Source: an archaeon
GTDB taxonomy: Archaea; Asgardarchaeota; Hermodarchaeia; Hermodarchaeales; Hermodarchaeaceae
Assembly (NCBI GenBank): GCA_016550405.1
Contig: JABXGX010000110.1
Coordinates: 1-5,534, forward strand
DNA length: 5,534 bases
Direction: 5' to 3'
This document shows, one piece after another, positions 1 to 5,534 of this stretch. Position 1 is the first letter of the stretch. Every line of letters starts with the position of its first letter. The notes under the pieces are model-generated. The model searched no databases and was not told the origin of the DNA. It saw nothing but the letters and a program-made list of their open reading frames with translations. A program made the position numbers and the translations under genes.

Positions 1-382
1 GAAGAGCTTCAAGTTGTTTTTGTGCTCGATATTGTTGAACAATTGCTAAAAGTGCGTTAAAGGCGATAATTACAATCCAGATAATCACATTCGAAGTTCC
101 AGGAGTATCAAAGAAAATGACAATTGCTGACAGAATAACGATTACAATCAAGTAAATGAGAATGAGTCCATTTAGAATTGGTGCTAAATATACTCTCCAA
201 AAGGACCCACGAATTCGGGGGAGCGTATTAGGTCCATATTTGTCTAACCGGTTCAGAGCTTCGCCACTCATTAATCCATTATTAAGATCCGTGCCAAGCT
301 GTCTTGCCAACTTCGCTGCACTCTGACTATGAGGGTTGACAATCACCTCTTGATCTGATTGAATTTCTCCGCTAGATGGCAT
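1..382 (-). CDS. Cation-transporting P-type ATPase, N-terminal fragment (runs off the left edge)
   Basis: The 127 visible codons match the start of a P2-type (Ca2+ or related cation) P-type ATPase, a membrane pump that forms a phospho-Asp intermediate. A soluble cation-transporter N-domain occupies about residues 20-60, with the typical GLMSGEALNRLDKYGPNTLP pattern at 36-55. Two hydrophobic helices follow at about 69-91 (M1) and 98-116 (M2). The M2 exit, FNALLAIVQQYRAQKQLEAL at 108-127, resembles the family's conserved lead into the actuator domain. The DKTGT phosphorylation site and ion-binding helices lie outside the window, so the transported ion cannot be assigned. The ATG at 382 is the first ATG of the frame, preceded by a weak AGGGA site 8 nt upstream. 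The frame stays open upstream, but homology begins only after this ATG. The gene starts 56 bp after the Lon stop on the same strand, so co-transcription is plausible. Confidence 0.85.
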   Translation of the reverse strand, partial: MPSSGEIQSDQEVIVNPHSQSAAKLARQLGTDLNNGLMSGEALNRLDKYGPNTLPRIRGSFWRVYLAPILNGLILIYLIVIVILSAIVIFFDTPGTSNVIIWIVIIAFNALLAIVQQYRAQKQLEAL

Positions 383-438
383 ACAAGCTTTCCCTAGCAG
401 GGATTTGTGTAGACTTTGCTTAAAAGTGAATTGCGCAG

Positions 439-2838
439 CTAATTTCCAACATCGGGTCGGTTATGTTCTCGCATGATATTTGCCATTTCTCGTAACCGTT
501 TATCCACTCGTCCGAAGATTGAATCTAATGGAAATTTGCCATCGGCTTGTCGTTTCCCAGCAGGCTTACCTGTCAAGAGTTCAATACCTTCTTCGATTGT
601 CTCAACCGAGAAAATGTGGAATTTTCCTGATTCGACTGCTTCAATGACCTCATCCTTAAGCATGAGGTTTTGAACATTAGATTTCGGAACAAGAACACCT
701 TGCTCACCAGTTAAGCCGATTTCTTTGCATACTGCAAAGTAACCCTCGATTTTCTGGTTGACCCCACCAATAGCTTGTACATGACCATTTTGGTTGACTG
801 ATCCCGTAACAGCAAAACGCTGTTGAATAGGAACTTCAGAAAGGGCAGATAGCATAGCATAAAGCTCCGTGCTGCTGGCACTATCTCCATCAACTCCACC
901 GTAGCTCTGTTCAAAGGTAATTCGAGCCGACAAGCTCAGGGGTTTATCTTGACCAAAGGTTTTGTGAAGGAACCCAGTGAGGATTTGAACTCCTTTGATT
1001 TGGAGAGGGCCACTAAGCTGGGCTTCACGTTCGATGTCAATTACTTGACCACGTCCTGGTGCTACTGTAGCGGTAATTCGAGAAGGTTGTCCGAAAGTGA
1101 AATCACCCAGTGAAAGTACAGAAAGCCCATTGATTTGTCCTACCACGTCTCCTTCGGTGTCAATGAGAACCACACCTTTCTTAATATACTCTCGGATTTT
1201 CTCCGCATACAAACTGGATCGAAAATAGCGTTCATCAATGGTTTTTTTGATGTGTGATAATCCAATCTCTTTTTTACCTTCTTTTTTCGCATAGAAGTTG
1301 GATTCACGAATCACATCAGAGACAACGTCGAATCGTGTTGAAAGTTTATCTTTACTATCTGCCAGACGTGAGCTGAAATCTACAACCTCAGCGATAGCTT
1401 GAACAGTTAAGGGCAGAAGCGACTCTTTCTCAGTAAGGGTACACACAAAGTCGCCATAGATTCTTACTGAATCTTGGTTGCGATCCATTGTTGTATCAAA
1501 ATCTGCTTTCACTTTGAACAGTTCACGGAAATCAGGGTCAAGTTGATAGAGCTGTTGATACCACATTGGTTCACCAAGGAGTATAACTTTAAGCTTCAGA
1601 GGAATTGGTTCTGGATGAAGGGTTTTGACAGTTAGAAAGCCCATAACTTCAGAGACTTCTTCCATGCCAACTTGATCATTCTGAAGTGCGCGTTTCAGCG
1701 CCGGATATGAAACTGGATTCATTAGCATTTCACGAACCGGGATGACAAGGTATCCGCCATTGGCGCGATGAAGATCACCTGCCCGAATCATGGTGGTATC
1801 GGTCACTAAGGCGCCAAATCGGGGTTCCTTTTCTACTCGTCCAAAGAGATTAGTGTACGTGGCATTAGAAACAAAGACAATTGGAGCACCATCCTGCTCT
1901 GAATTATCAACGATTAAATTCACTTTATAGCGTTGAGCAAAATCTTCAGGTGAGGGTATTCGAGCAGCCATGATTGGTGGGAGCCCTTCCGGTTGTCGAC
2001 CAATGAACTGGTTAAGATTTTCAATCAAATCATCTGACAGCTCGTGAACCCATTTTACCGCCTTATCATTTCCCTGATATTCTTCTTCAAGTTCCGTAAT
2101 TAAGGGTTCAAGTGTGAATCGAACCGCTTTCTCTTCCATTTGACGGAGTTGTTCACGGAGTTCCCGTTCTAGATTCCTAAGTTTCCGGAACGTTGCGCGG
2201 AGTTCTGTTTCCAGCGTACTGCGGCGAGATTCAATTTCCTTCCTTACCTCGGGTTTTAATTGAGCAACCATATCCGGAGTGAGGGGTTGACCCTTGATAA
2301 TTGGCACCATCAATAACCCAGTTTGTGTGCCCTGTAAAACAAAGCCAGCTTCTTGCGCCTTTGAGCGCATCTCCTCAGTTAACTGATCTCGTTGAGCTTC
2401 GAAGATCTGAGTTTGTTCTTCGCGTTGCTTCGCATATTCCTCACTTTCTAACATTTGCTGAATTGAGGTTCGTGAAGCTTCAATAAACCGATCAACCTTA
2501 CTAGCAAAGACTTTACCCATCCCAGCAGGAAACTCAAGAGCCTTTGGTATAAACTGGTTAGCATAATTAGTCACATAACACCAATCTGATGGGACTGGTT
2601 TGGTTGCTGCAAGTTCTTTTAAAAACCGTTCAATTGCTGTAGATCGTCCCGTTCCGGGCATTCCCGCCACATAGATATTAAAGCCCTTATCAGGAATTTC
2701 TAACCCGAATTGCATGGCATTGAGGGCACGGGGTTGCCCCACAACACCTTCCAAGGTAGATAACTCAGCACTGGTCTTACAGGCGAATTCACGTACTTTA
2801 CATCGAGCCCGAAGTTGTCGTGCATCTAATTTTTGCAT
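439..2838 (-). CDS. Lon-like protease, LonC / AAA_32 type (peptidase family S16)
   Basis: Complete 799-residue cytosolic Lon-family protease expected to degrade misfolded or unfolded proteins. In order: an N-terminal AAA-like region (about 25-115) with a P-loop-like GMPGTGRST at 59-67; a charged helical, probably coiled-coil insertion (about 115-280); the rest of the AAA module with HRANGGYLVIPV at 357-368 and DPDFRELFKVKADFD at 434-448; a helical lid (about 470-555); and the Lon proteolytic domain (about 560-757). The catalytic dyad is Ser653 in GDSAS and Lys696 in GVNQKIEG, with the same 43-residue spacing as S679/K722 of E. coli Lon. There is no N-terminal substrate-binding LAN domain and no membrane segment, unlike LonA and archaeal LonB respectively. 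The usual P-loop Lys is Arg65, and Pro367 stands where relatives usually carry the Walker B Asp, so ATP hydrolysis is doubtful. The start ATG has a strong AAGGAGG site 7 nt upstream. Family assignment is secure; ATP dependence is not. Confidence 0.95.
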   Translation of the reverse strand: MQKLDARQLRARCKVREFACKTSAELSTLEGVVGQPRALNAMQFGLEIPDKGFNIYVAGMPGTGRSTAIERFLKELAATKPVPSDWCYVTNYANQFIPKALEFPAGMGKVFASKVDRFIEASRTSIQQMLESEEYAKQREEQTQIFEAQRDQLTEEMRSKAQEAGFVLQGTQTGLLMVPIIKGQPLTPDMVAQLKPEVRKEIESRRSTLETELRATFRKLRNLERELREQLRQMEEKAVRFTLEPLITELEEEYQGNDKAVKWVHELSDDLIENLNQFIGRQPEGLPPIMAARIPSPEDFAQRYKVNLIVDNSEQDGAPIVFVSNATYTNLFGRVEKEPRFGALVTDTTMIRAGDLHRANGGYLVIPVREMLMNPVSYPALKRALQNDQVGMEEVSEVMGFLTVKTLHPEPIPLKLKVILLGEPMWYQQLYQLDPDFRELFKVKADFDTTMDRNQDSVRIYGDFVCTLTEKESLLPLTVQAIAEVVDFSSRLADSKDKLSTRFDVVSDVIRESNFYAKKEGKKEIGLSHIKKTIDERYFRSSLYAEKIREYIKKGVVLIDTEGDVVGQINGLSVLSLGDFTFGQPSRITATVAPGRGQVIDIEREAQLSGPLQIKGVQILTGFLHKTFGQDKPLSLSARITFEQSYGGVDGDSASSTELYAMLSALSEVPIQQRFAVTGSVNQNGHVQAIGGVNQKIEGYFAVCKEIGLTGEQGVLVPKSNVQNLMLKDEVIEAVESGKFHIFSVETIEEGIELLTGKPAGKRQADGKFPLDSIFGRVDKRLREMANIMREHNRPDVGN

Positions 2839-2845
2839 ATTAAAT

Positions 2846-2852
2846 CCTCCTT
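2846..2852 (-). promoter_or_regulatory. Ribosome binding site of the Lon-like gene
   Basis: The minus strand reads AAGGAGG, a near-perfect anti-16S match, 7 nt before the ATG at 2838, which fixes the start. It overlaps the 10-bp palindrome TCCTTAAGGA (2848-2857). A possible AATCC/GGATT hairpin could partly enclose it, which would affect translation if it forms. Confidence 0.85.
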
Positions 2853-2881
2853 AAGGATTAGAAAATCATTGAACACTCTCC

Positions 2882-2891
2882 TATTTAATAT
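2882..2891 (-). promoter_or_regulatory. Candidate archaeal-type TATA box for the Lon-like gene
   Basis: The minus strand reads ATATTAAATA, similar to the archaeal TATA consensus. A start about 25-27 nt downstream would fall near position 2860 and give a leader of roughly 20 nt, just long enough to hold the ribosome binding site at 2846-2852. The assignment rests on sequence resemblance and spacing and assumes an archaeal host. Confidence 0.45.
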
Positions 2892-2897
2892 CGTTGA

Positions 2898-2935
2898 GGT
2901 TTCCCTAAACCCATGTCTTACTATTGTCATCAATA
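2898..2935. repeat. Two small perfect dyads in the divergent intergenic region
   Basis: GGTTT-CCCT-AAACC (2898-2911) and TATTG-TCAT-CAATA (2922-2935) are perfect inverted repeats with identical 5-4-5 layout and centres 24 bp apart. They lie between the candidate promoters of the divergent genes, upstream of both. They may be binding sites for a regulator, but the arms are short and chance is a real alternative. Confidence 0.3.
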
Positions 2936-2951
2936 ACTTTAGTGACTAGAA

Positions 2952-2989
2952 AGAGGTAAGGGAATTTAAAGCTGAAAAGTACTACCTCT
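2952..2989. promoter_or_regulatory. Inverted repeat flanking the candidate catalase promoter (possible operator)
   Basis: AGAGGTA at 2952-2958 is repeated as its exact complement TACCTCT at 2983-2989. The half-site centres are 31 bp apart, about three helical turns, so a dimeric or tetrameric regulator could contact both from one face. The TATA-like AATTTAAA lies between the arms. Bound protein could block or organise transcription initiation of the catalase gene. No regulator gene is present in the window. Confidence 0.4.
2963..2970 (+). promoter_or_regulatory. Candidate TATA box of the catalase gene
   Basis: AATTTAAA is preceded by purine-rich AAGGG, which resembles an archaeal BRE/TATA pair. 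A start 24-27 nt downstream would be near 2990-2995, giving a leader of about 25 nt that includes the ribosome binding site. A bacterial reading (TTGTCA at 2924-2929, 17 bp, TAGAAA at 2947-2952) is also possible but its -10 is poor. Confidence 0.4.
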
Positions 2990-3004
2990 GATTAATCAAA
3001 TCTT

Positions 3005-3010
3005 GGAGGA
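3005..3010 (+). promoter_or_regulatory. Ribosome binding site of the catalase gene
   Basis: GGAGGA lies 7 nt before the TTG at 3018. This strong site, at optimal spacing, is what decides for a TTG start; no ATG in this frame has a comparable site before the conserved catalase core begins. Confidence 0.85.
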
Positions 3011-3017
3011 GTAAGTA

Positions 3018-4493
3018 TTGGCGAAGAAAAAACGGTATACAACCAGTTTTGGCTCTCCCGTTGATGATGACCAAAATAGTGTAACAGCCGGTGATCCTGG
3101 TCCAGTTCTTCTACAGGATGTCCACCTTGTCCAAAAACTTGCCCATTTCAACCGCGAACGAATCCCTGAACGAGTCGTCCATGCTAAAGGTGCGGGAGCT
3201 TTTGGGTACTTTGAAGTCACCCATGACCTCTCGAAATACACAAAAGCAAAATTTCTGTCTAAAGTTGGTAAGAAAACTGATCTTTTTGTTCGCTTCTCAA
3301 CTGTCGGGGGCGAGAAGGGATCAGCAGATGCCGAAAGAGATCCTCGTGGCTTTGCCATGAAAATCTATACAGAGGAAGGCAATTATGACCTGGTCATGAA
3401 CAACACACCCGTCTTCTTCATTCGTGATCCTATGAAATTCCCTGATTTCATTCATACTCAGAAACGCAATCCTGCGACAAACACCAAAGACCCTGATATG
3501 TTCTGGGATTTCCTTTCCCTCACCCCTGAATCTATCCACCAAGTTACCATCCTCTTTTCCGATAGAGGCACACCCAAAACGTATCGACACATGAACGGCT
3601 ACAGCGGACACACCTACAAATGGTACAACGACAAAGGCGAATACTGGTGGGTTAAATATCACTTCAAAACCGTCCAAGGTATTCAAAACTTTACAAGACA
3701 AGAAGCGGAAATCATGAAAGGCAAGGACCCTGACCACGCGACTCGCGATCTCTACGATGCTATCGAACGGGGAGAATATCCAGTCTGGAATGTCGAAGTC
3801 CAAATAATGCCTCCTAAAGATGCCGAAAAATACCGATTCAACATCTTTGACATCACCAAAGTCTGGCCCCATGGTGACTATCCTGTTAAACCCCTAGGAC
3901 GGATGGTCCTCAACCGCAACCCCACCAATTATTTCGCTGATGTGGAGCAATCAGCATTCTGCCCCGGTAACTTCGTACCTGGTATCGCAGCCTCCCCAGA
4001 TAAGATGCTGCAAGGACGCATATTCTCCTACCATGACGCTCACCGATATCGCCTAGGAGCTAACTATGAACAACTCCCCATTAACGCACCCAAAGATCCA
4101 GTTCACAACTACCAACGCGACGGATTCATGCGACGAGAAGAAACAAGTGGTCATCCCAACTACTGGCCAAATAGTATGGGTGGACCTGAACCTGATCCAA
4201 CCACAGCAGAACCGCAATTCGAAGTGACCGGAAAAGCTGGTCGGCACACATATAGTCACCCCAACGATGACTTCATCCAACCTCGCGCTCTCTACGAGAA
4301 GGTAATGACTGACACTGACCGTGACCACCTTATTGGCAATATCGTAGACCACCTTAGAAACGCGAAAAAAGAAATTCAACTCCGTCAAACCGCTATCTTC
4401 TATAGAGTTCACCCAGAATATGGGACCCGCGTCGCAAAAGGATTAAAACTTGGCATTACTGAAGTCAAAGGGCTGGCAAAACAGTATAAATAA
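3018..4493 (+). CDS. katA: Monofunctional heme catalase (clade 3-like, small subunit)
   Basis: Cytosolic catalase that converts hydrogen peroxide to water and oxygen. The 491-residue protein aligns with human catalase from the distal His to the proximal Tyr without net insertion or deletion, by my comparison from memory. Distal His55 lies in [20 protein letters not shown] (44-63), catalytic Asn128 in [12 protein letters not shown] (127-138), and heme-ligand Tyr338 with Arg334 in [15 protein letters not shown] (333-347). Arg183 and His285 (in KVWPH) match NADPH-pocket residues of clade 3 enzymes. Length fits small-subunit catalases; the C-terminal flavodoxin-like domain of large ones is absent. 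No signal peptide is seen. Translation starts at TTG with GGAGGA 7 nt upstream. Residue 127 is Met where catalases nearly always carry Gly. The gene diverges from the Lon-like protease and is followed after 103 bp by a hydrogenase gene on the same strand. The family call is secure; the gene symbol is by analogy. Confidence 0.97.
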   Translation: MAKKKRYTTSFGSPVDDDQNSVTAGDPGPVLLQDVHLVQKLAHFNRERIPERVVHAKGAGAFGYFEVTHDLSKYTKAKFLSKVGKKTDLFVRFSTVGGEKGSADAERDPRGFAMKIYTEEGNYDLVMNNTPVFFIRDPMKFPDFIHTQKRNPATNTKDPDMFWDFLSLTPESIHQVTILFSDRGTPKTYRHMNGYSGHTYKWYNDKGEYWWVKYHFKTVQGIQNFTRQEAEIMKGKDPDHATRDLYDAIERGEYPVWNVEVQIMPPKDAEKYRFNIFDITKVWPHGDYPVKPLGRMVLNRNPTNYFADVEQSAFCPGNFVPGIAASPDKMLQGRIFSYHDAHRYRLGANYEQLPINAPKDPVHNYQRDGFMRREETSGHPNYWPNSMGGPEPDPTTAEPQFEVTGKAGRHTYSHPNDDFIQPRALYEKVMTDTDRDHLIGNIVDHLRNAKKEIQLRQTAIFYRVHPEYGTRVAKGLKLGITEVKGLAKQYK

Positions 4494-4495
4494 AA
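4485..4495 (+). promoter_or_regulatory. Candidate TATA box for the hydrogenase gene, overlapping the catalase stop
   Basis: TATAAATAAAA matches an archaeal TATA element well and covers the last two sense codons and the stop of the catalase gene. A start about 25 nt downstream would lie near 4515 and leave a leader of about 80 nt. The match may be a by-product of encoding Tyr-Lys-stop, so the hydrogenase gene may instead be read through from the catalase promoter. Confidence 0.35.
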
Positions 4496-4554
4496 CCACG
4501 AGTTGACCCCGTTAAAGGTTGGCAAAACCAAAATCTCTTAAGGAAGAATAGGGC

Positions 4555-4572
4555 ATGAACCTACTACTCTGA
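4555..4572 (+). other. Possible five-codon upstream open frame (MNLLL)
   Basis: An ATG followed by Asn, three Leu codons and TGA lies 24 nt before the hydrogenase ATG. It is preceded at 8 nt by AAGGAAG (4540-4546), a better ribosome binding site than that of the hydrogenase gene itself. If translated it could act as a leader or help ribosomes reload at the downstream start. It is very short and may be chance. Confidence 0.2.
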
Positions 4573-4596
4573 AAACTTTTAGGTAGTTGACCCACT

Positions 4597-5534
4597 ATGG
4601 CAAAACAACCAATGACTATGACAATTCCCATCGGTCCCCAACACCCCGCTCTTAAAGAACCCGAAAACTTCACCATCACCGTTGATGGAGAAATCGTTGT
4701 CGACGTCGACCCCCGTATTGGCTATGTTCACAGGGGAATTGAAAAGGCATTTGAGAGCCGAAGCTTCAACCAAAACGTTTACCTTGCTGAACGCATCTGT
4801 GGCATCTGCTCACAATCCCACACCACCTGTTATGTCCAAGCCGTAGAAGAGATTCTCGATTTAGACGTACCACCACGTGGCTTATACATTCGGGGCATCA
4901 TGAATGAGTTGAACCGAATTCACAGCCACATTCTCTGGTTGGGCGTTGCAGGTCACGAGATTGGCTGGGATACCCTCTTCCATTATTCGTGGCGAGACCG
5001 CGAATACGCCATGGACGTCATCGAAGAGATCTGTGGGAATCGGGTCAATTATGCCAATAACATCATTGGCGGCGTCCGCCATGATGTCACGAAAGACCAA
5101 GTGCCATCCATGGTTGACCGGATGGAAAAAATCCGAGACCGAATGCAACATTATCTGGACTTAATTTTAAAGGAACAAACCATTCTTGATCGTGCTTTAG
5201 GCGTCGGTATTCTCGAAACAGAAGTCGGGAAAGCCCTCTGTGCCACAGGTCCCACAGCTCGAGCTTCTGACATTAACTGGGATGTCCGCAACACCCAACC
5301 TCGTACTCCTTACATGGAAAGTGAAGGCAAACACTGGGAAACACGGACCTCCGACCTCTGCGACGTCGCCGGTCGCGTAGTCGTCCGTATCCTCGAAACC
5401 ATTGATTCCGCCAATTGCTGCATCGACTGGCTCAACAACCTCCCCCGCGGCGATATCAGCGTCCGCGCCCCTCGCCGCGTCCCACCCGGTCACGCCCTCA
5501 GCACCTTCGAAGCCCCCCGCGGCGAAGTCGTCCA
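4597..5534 (+). CDS. Group 4 [NiFe]-hydrogenase large subunit (NuoD/Mbh/Ech-like), C-terminus missing
   Basis: First 312 residues of the catalytic subunit of an energy-converting, membrane-associated [NiFe]-hydrogenase. Such complexes couple proton reduction or H2 oxidation, usually with ferredoxin, to ion pumping. The N-terminal IPIGPQHPALKEP (10-22) and HRGIEK (45-50) are typical of the NuoD/hydrogenase superfamily. ERICGICSQSH (65-75) is the L1 motif, with Cys68 and Cys71 as Ni ligands; these cysteines are absent from complex I NuoD, so this is a hydrogenase. Other family blocks are ELNRIHSHILWLG (104-116) and GGVRHD (158-163). The L2 CxxC near the C-terminus lies beyond the edge; relatives have about 360-420 residues. 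ATG 4597 is the first start after an in-frame TGA at 4588. Its ribosome binding site (AGGT at 4581-4584) is weak, and ATG codons at 4612 and 4618 are alternatives. No small subunit or ferredoxin-like partner precedes it, so partners should lie downstream. C-ending codons become extreme toward the right edge. Confidence 0.93.
   Translation, partial: MAKQPMTMTIPIGPQHPALKEPENFTITVDGEIVVDVDPRIGYVHRGIEKAFESRSFNQNVYLAERICGICSQSHTTCYVQAVEEILDLDVPPRGLYIRGIMNELNRIHSHILWLGVAGHEIGWDTLFHYSWRDREYAMDVIEEICGNRVNYANNIIGGVRHDVTKDQVPSMVDRMEKIRDRMQHYLDLILKEQTILDRALGVGILETEVGKALCATGPTARASDINWDVRNTQPRTPYMESEGKHWETRTSDLCDVAGRVVVRILETIDSANCCIDWLNNLPRGDISVRAPRRVPPGHALSTFEAPRGEVV

Larger units (their letters stand above)
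4474..4606 (+). repeat. Short repeated words around the catalase-hydrogenase junction
   Basis: TGGCAAAAC occurs three times (4474-4482, 4520-4528, 4598-4606) and AGTTGACCC twice (4501-4509, 4585-4593), all on the plus strand. The last two TGGCAAAAC copies each follow an AGTTGACCC copy. The first and last are inside coding sequence, where they encode Ala-Lys-Gln near the catalase C-terminus and at the hydrogenase N-terminus. They could be sites of a regulator or traces of a small local duplication. Confidence 0.4.

Noticed and set aside
392..402. CCCT-GCT-AGGG dyad between the Lon stop and the ATPase start as a terminator
   Set aside because: Only a 4-bp stem with no following T tract; it more likely just contains the weak ribosome binding site of the ATPase gene.
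2902..2913. Minus-strand GGGTTTAGGG resembling a telomere-type repeat
   Set aside because: A single partial copy in an intergenic region, better explained as part of a short dyad.
2996..3358. Minus-strand open frame of 120 codons at the start of the catalase gene
   Set aside because: It covers the catalase N-terminus and its ribosome binding site in antisense and shows no family resemblance.
3321..3872. Minus-strand open frame of 183 codons
   Set aside because: It lies wholly inside the catalase gene on the opposite strand, has no recognisable domain and no supporting ribosome binding site. The catalase frame is conserved throughout.
4053..4412. Minus-strand open frame of 119 codons
   Set aside because: Antisense shadow of the catalase C-terminal half; composition reflects the complement of catalase codons.
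4882..5493. Minus-strand open frames of 89 and 98 codons and a plus-strand frame of 72 codons inside the hydrogenase gene
   Set aside because: They overlap a clearly conserved hydrogenase frame. The lack of stops follows from its C-rich codon use.
4597..5534. Complex I subunit NuoD as the identity of the last gene
   Set aside because: The L1 motif keeps both Ni-ligand cysteines (Cys68, Cys71), which true NuoD proteins have lost.
1..5534. CRISPR arrays, tRNA or rRNA genes, insertion sequences, attachment sites
   Set aside because: No regularly spaced repeats, cloverleaf pattern, transposase or integrase frame, or long terminal repeats were seen on either strand by eye.

Overview
The window probably comes from a prokaryotic chromosome of moderate GC, more likely archaeal than bacterial. 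Three things suggest this: (i) the last gene is a group 4 (Mbh/Ech-like) [NiFe]-hydrogenase large subunit of a kind common in anaerobic archaea; (ii) A/T boxes resembling archaeal TATA elements lie at plausible distances upstream of the genes; (iii) strong Shine-Dalgarno sites and a TTG start are compatible with archaea. None of this excludes a bacterium. An Asgard or other anaerobic to microaerobic archaeon is only a guess from gene content.

Layout. Positions 1-382 (minus) hold the N-terminus of a cation-transporting P-type ATPase, cut off by the window edge. Upstream of it on the same strand, 439-2838 (minus) is a complete LonC/AAA_32-type Lon protease of 799 residues. Its Ser-Lys dyad is intact, but its Walker A and Walker B positions look degenerate. 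The two genes are 56 bp apart with no visible terminator, so they may be co-transcribed. A 179-bp divergent intergenic region (2839-3017) holds candidate promoters for both directions, two strong ribosome binding sites and several dyads. Positions 3018-4493 (plus) encode a complete 491-residue clade 3-like heme catalase starting with TTG. After a 103-bp spacer (4494-4596) with short repeated words and a five-codon open frame, 4597 to the right edge (plus) encodes the first 312 residues of the hydrogenase large subunit.

How the genes may work together. A peroxide-removing catalase directly upstream of an oxygen-sensitive energy-conserving hydrogenase, and divergent from a quality-control protease, could be an oxidative-stress protection neighbourhood around an anaerobic energy enzyme. 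This is inference from gene order. All individual gene families here are known. I do not see an evident new multi-gene system. The most notable points are the catalase-hydrogenase adjacency, the degenerate ATPase motifs of the Lon protein, an unusual residue beside the catalytic Asn of the catalase, the symmetric elements around the catalase promoter, the repeated words ahead of the hydrogenase, and a marked rise in C-ending codons toward the right end.
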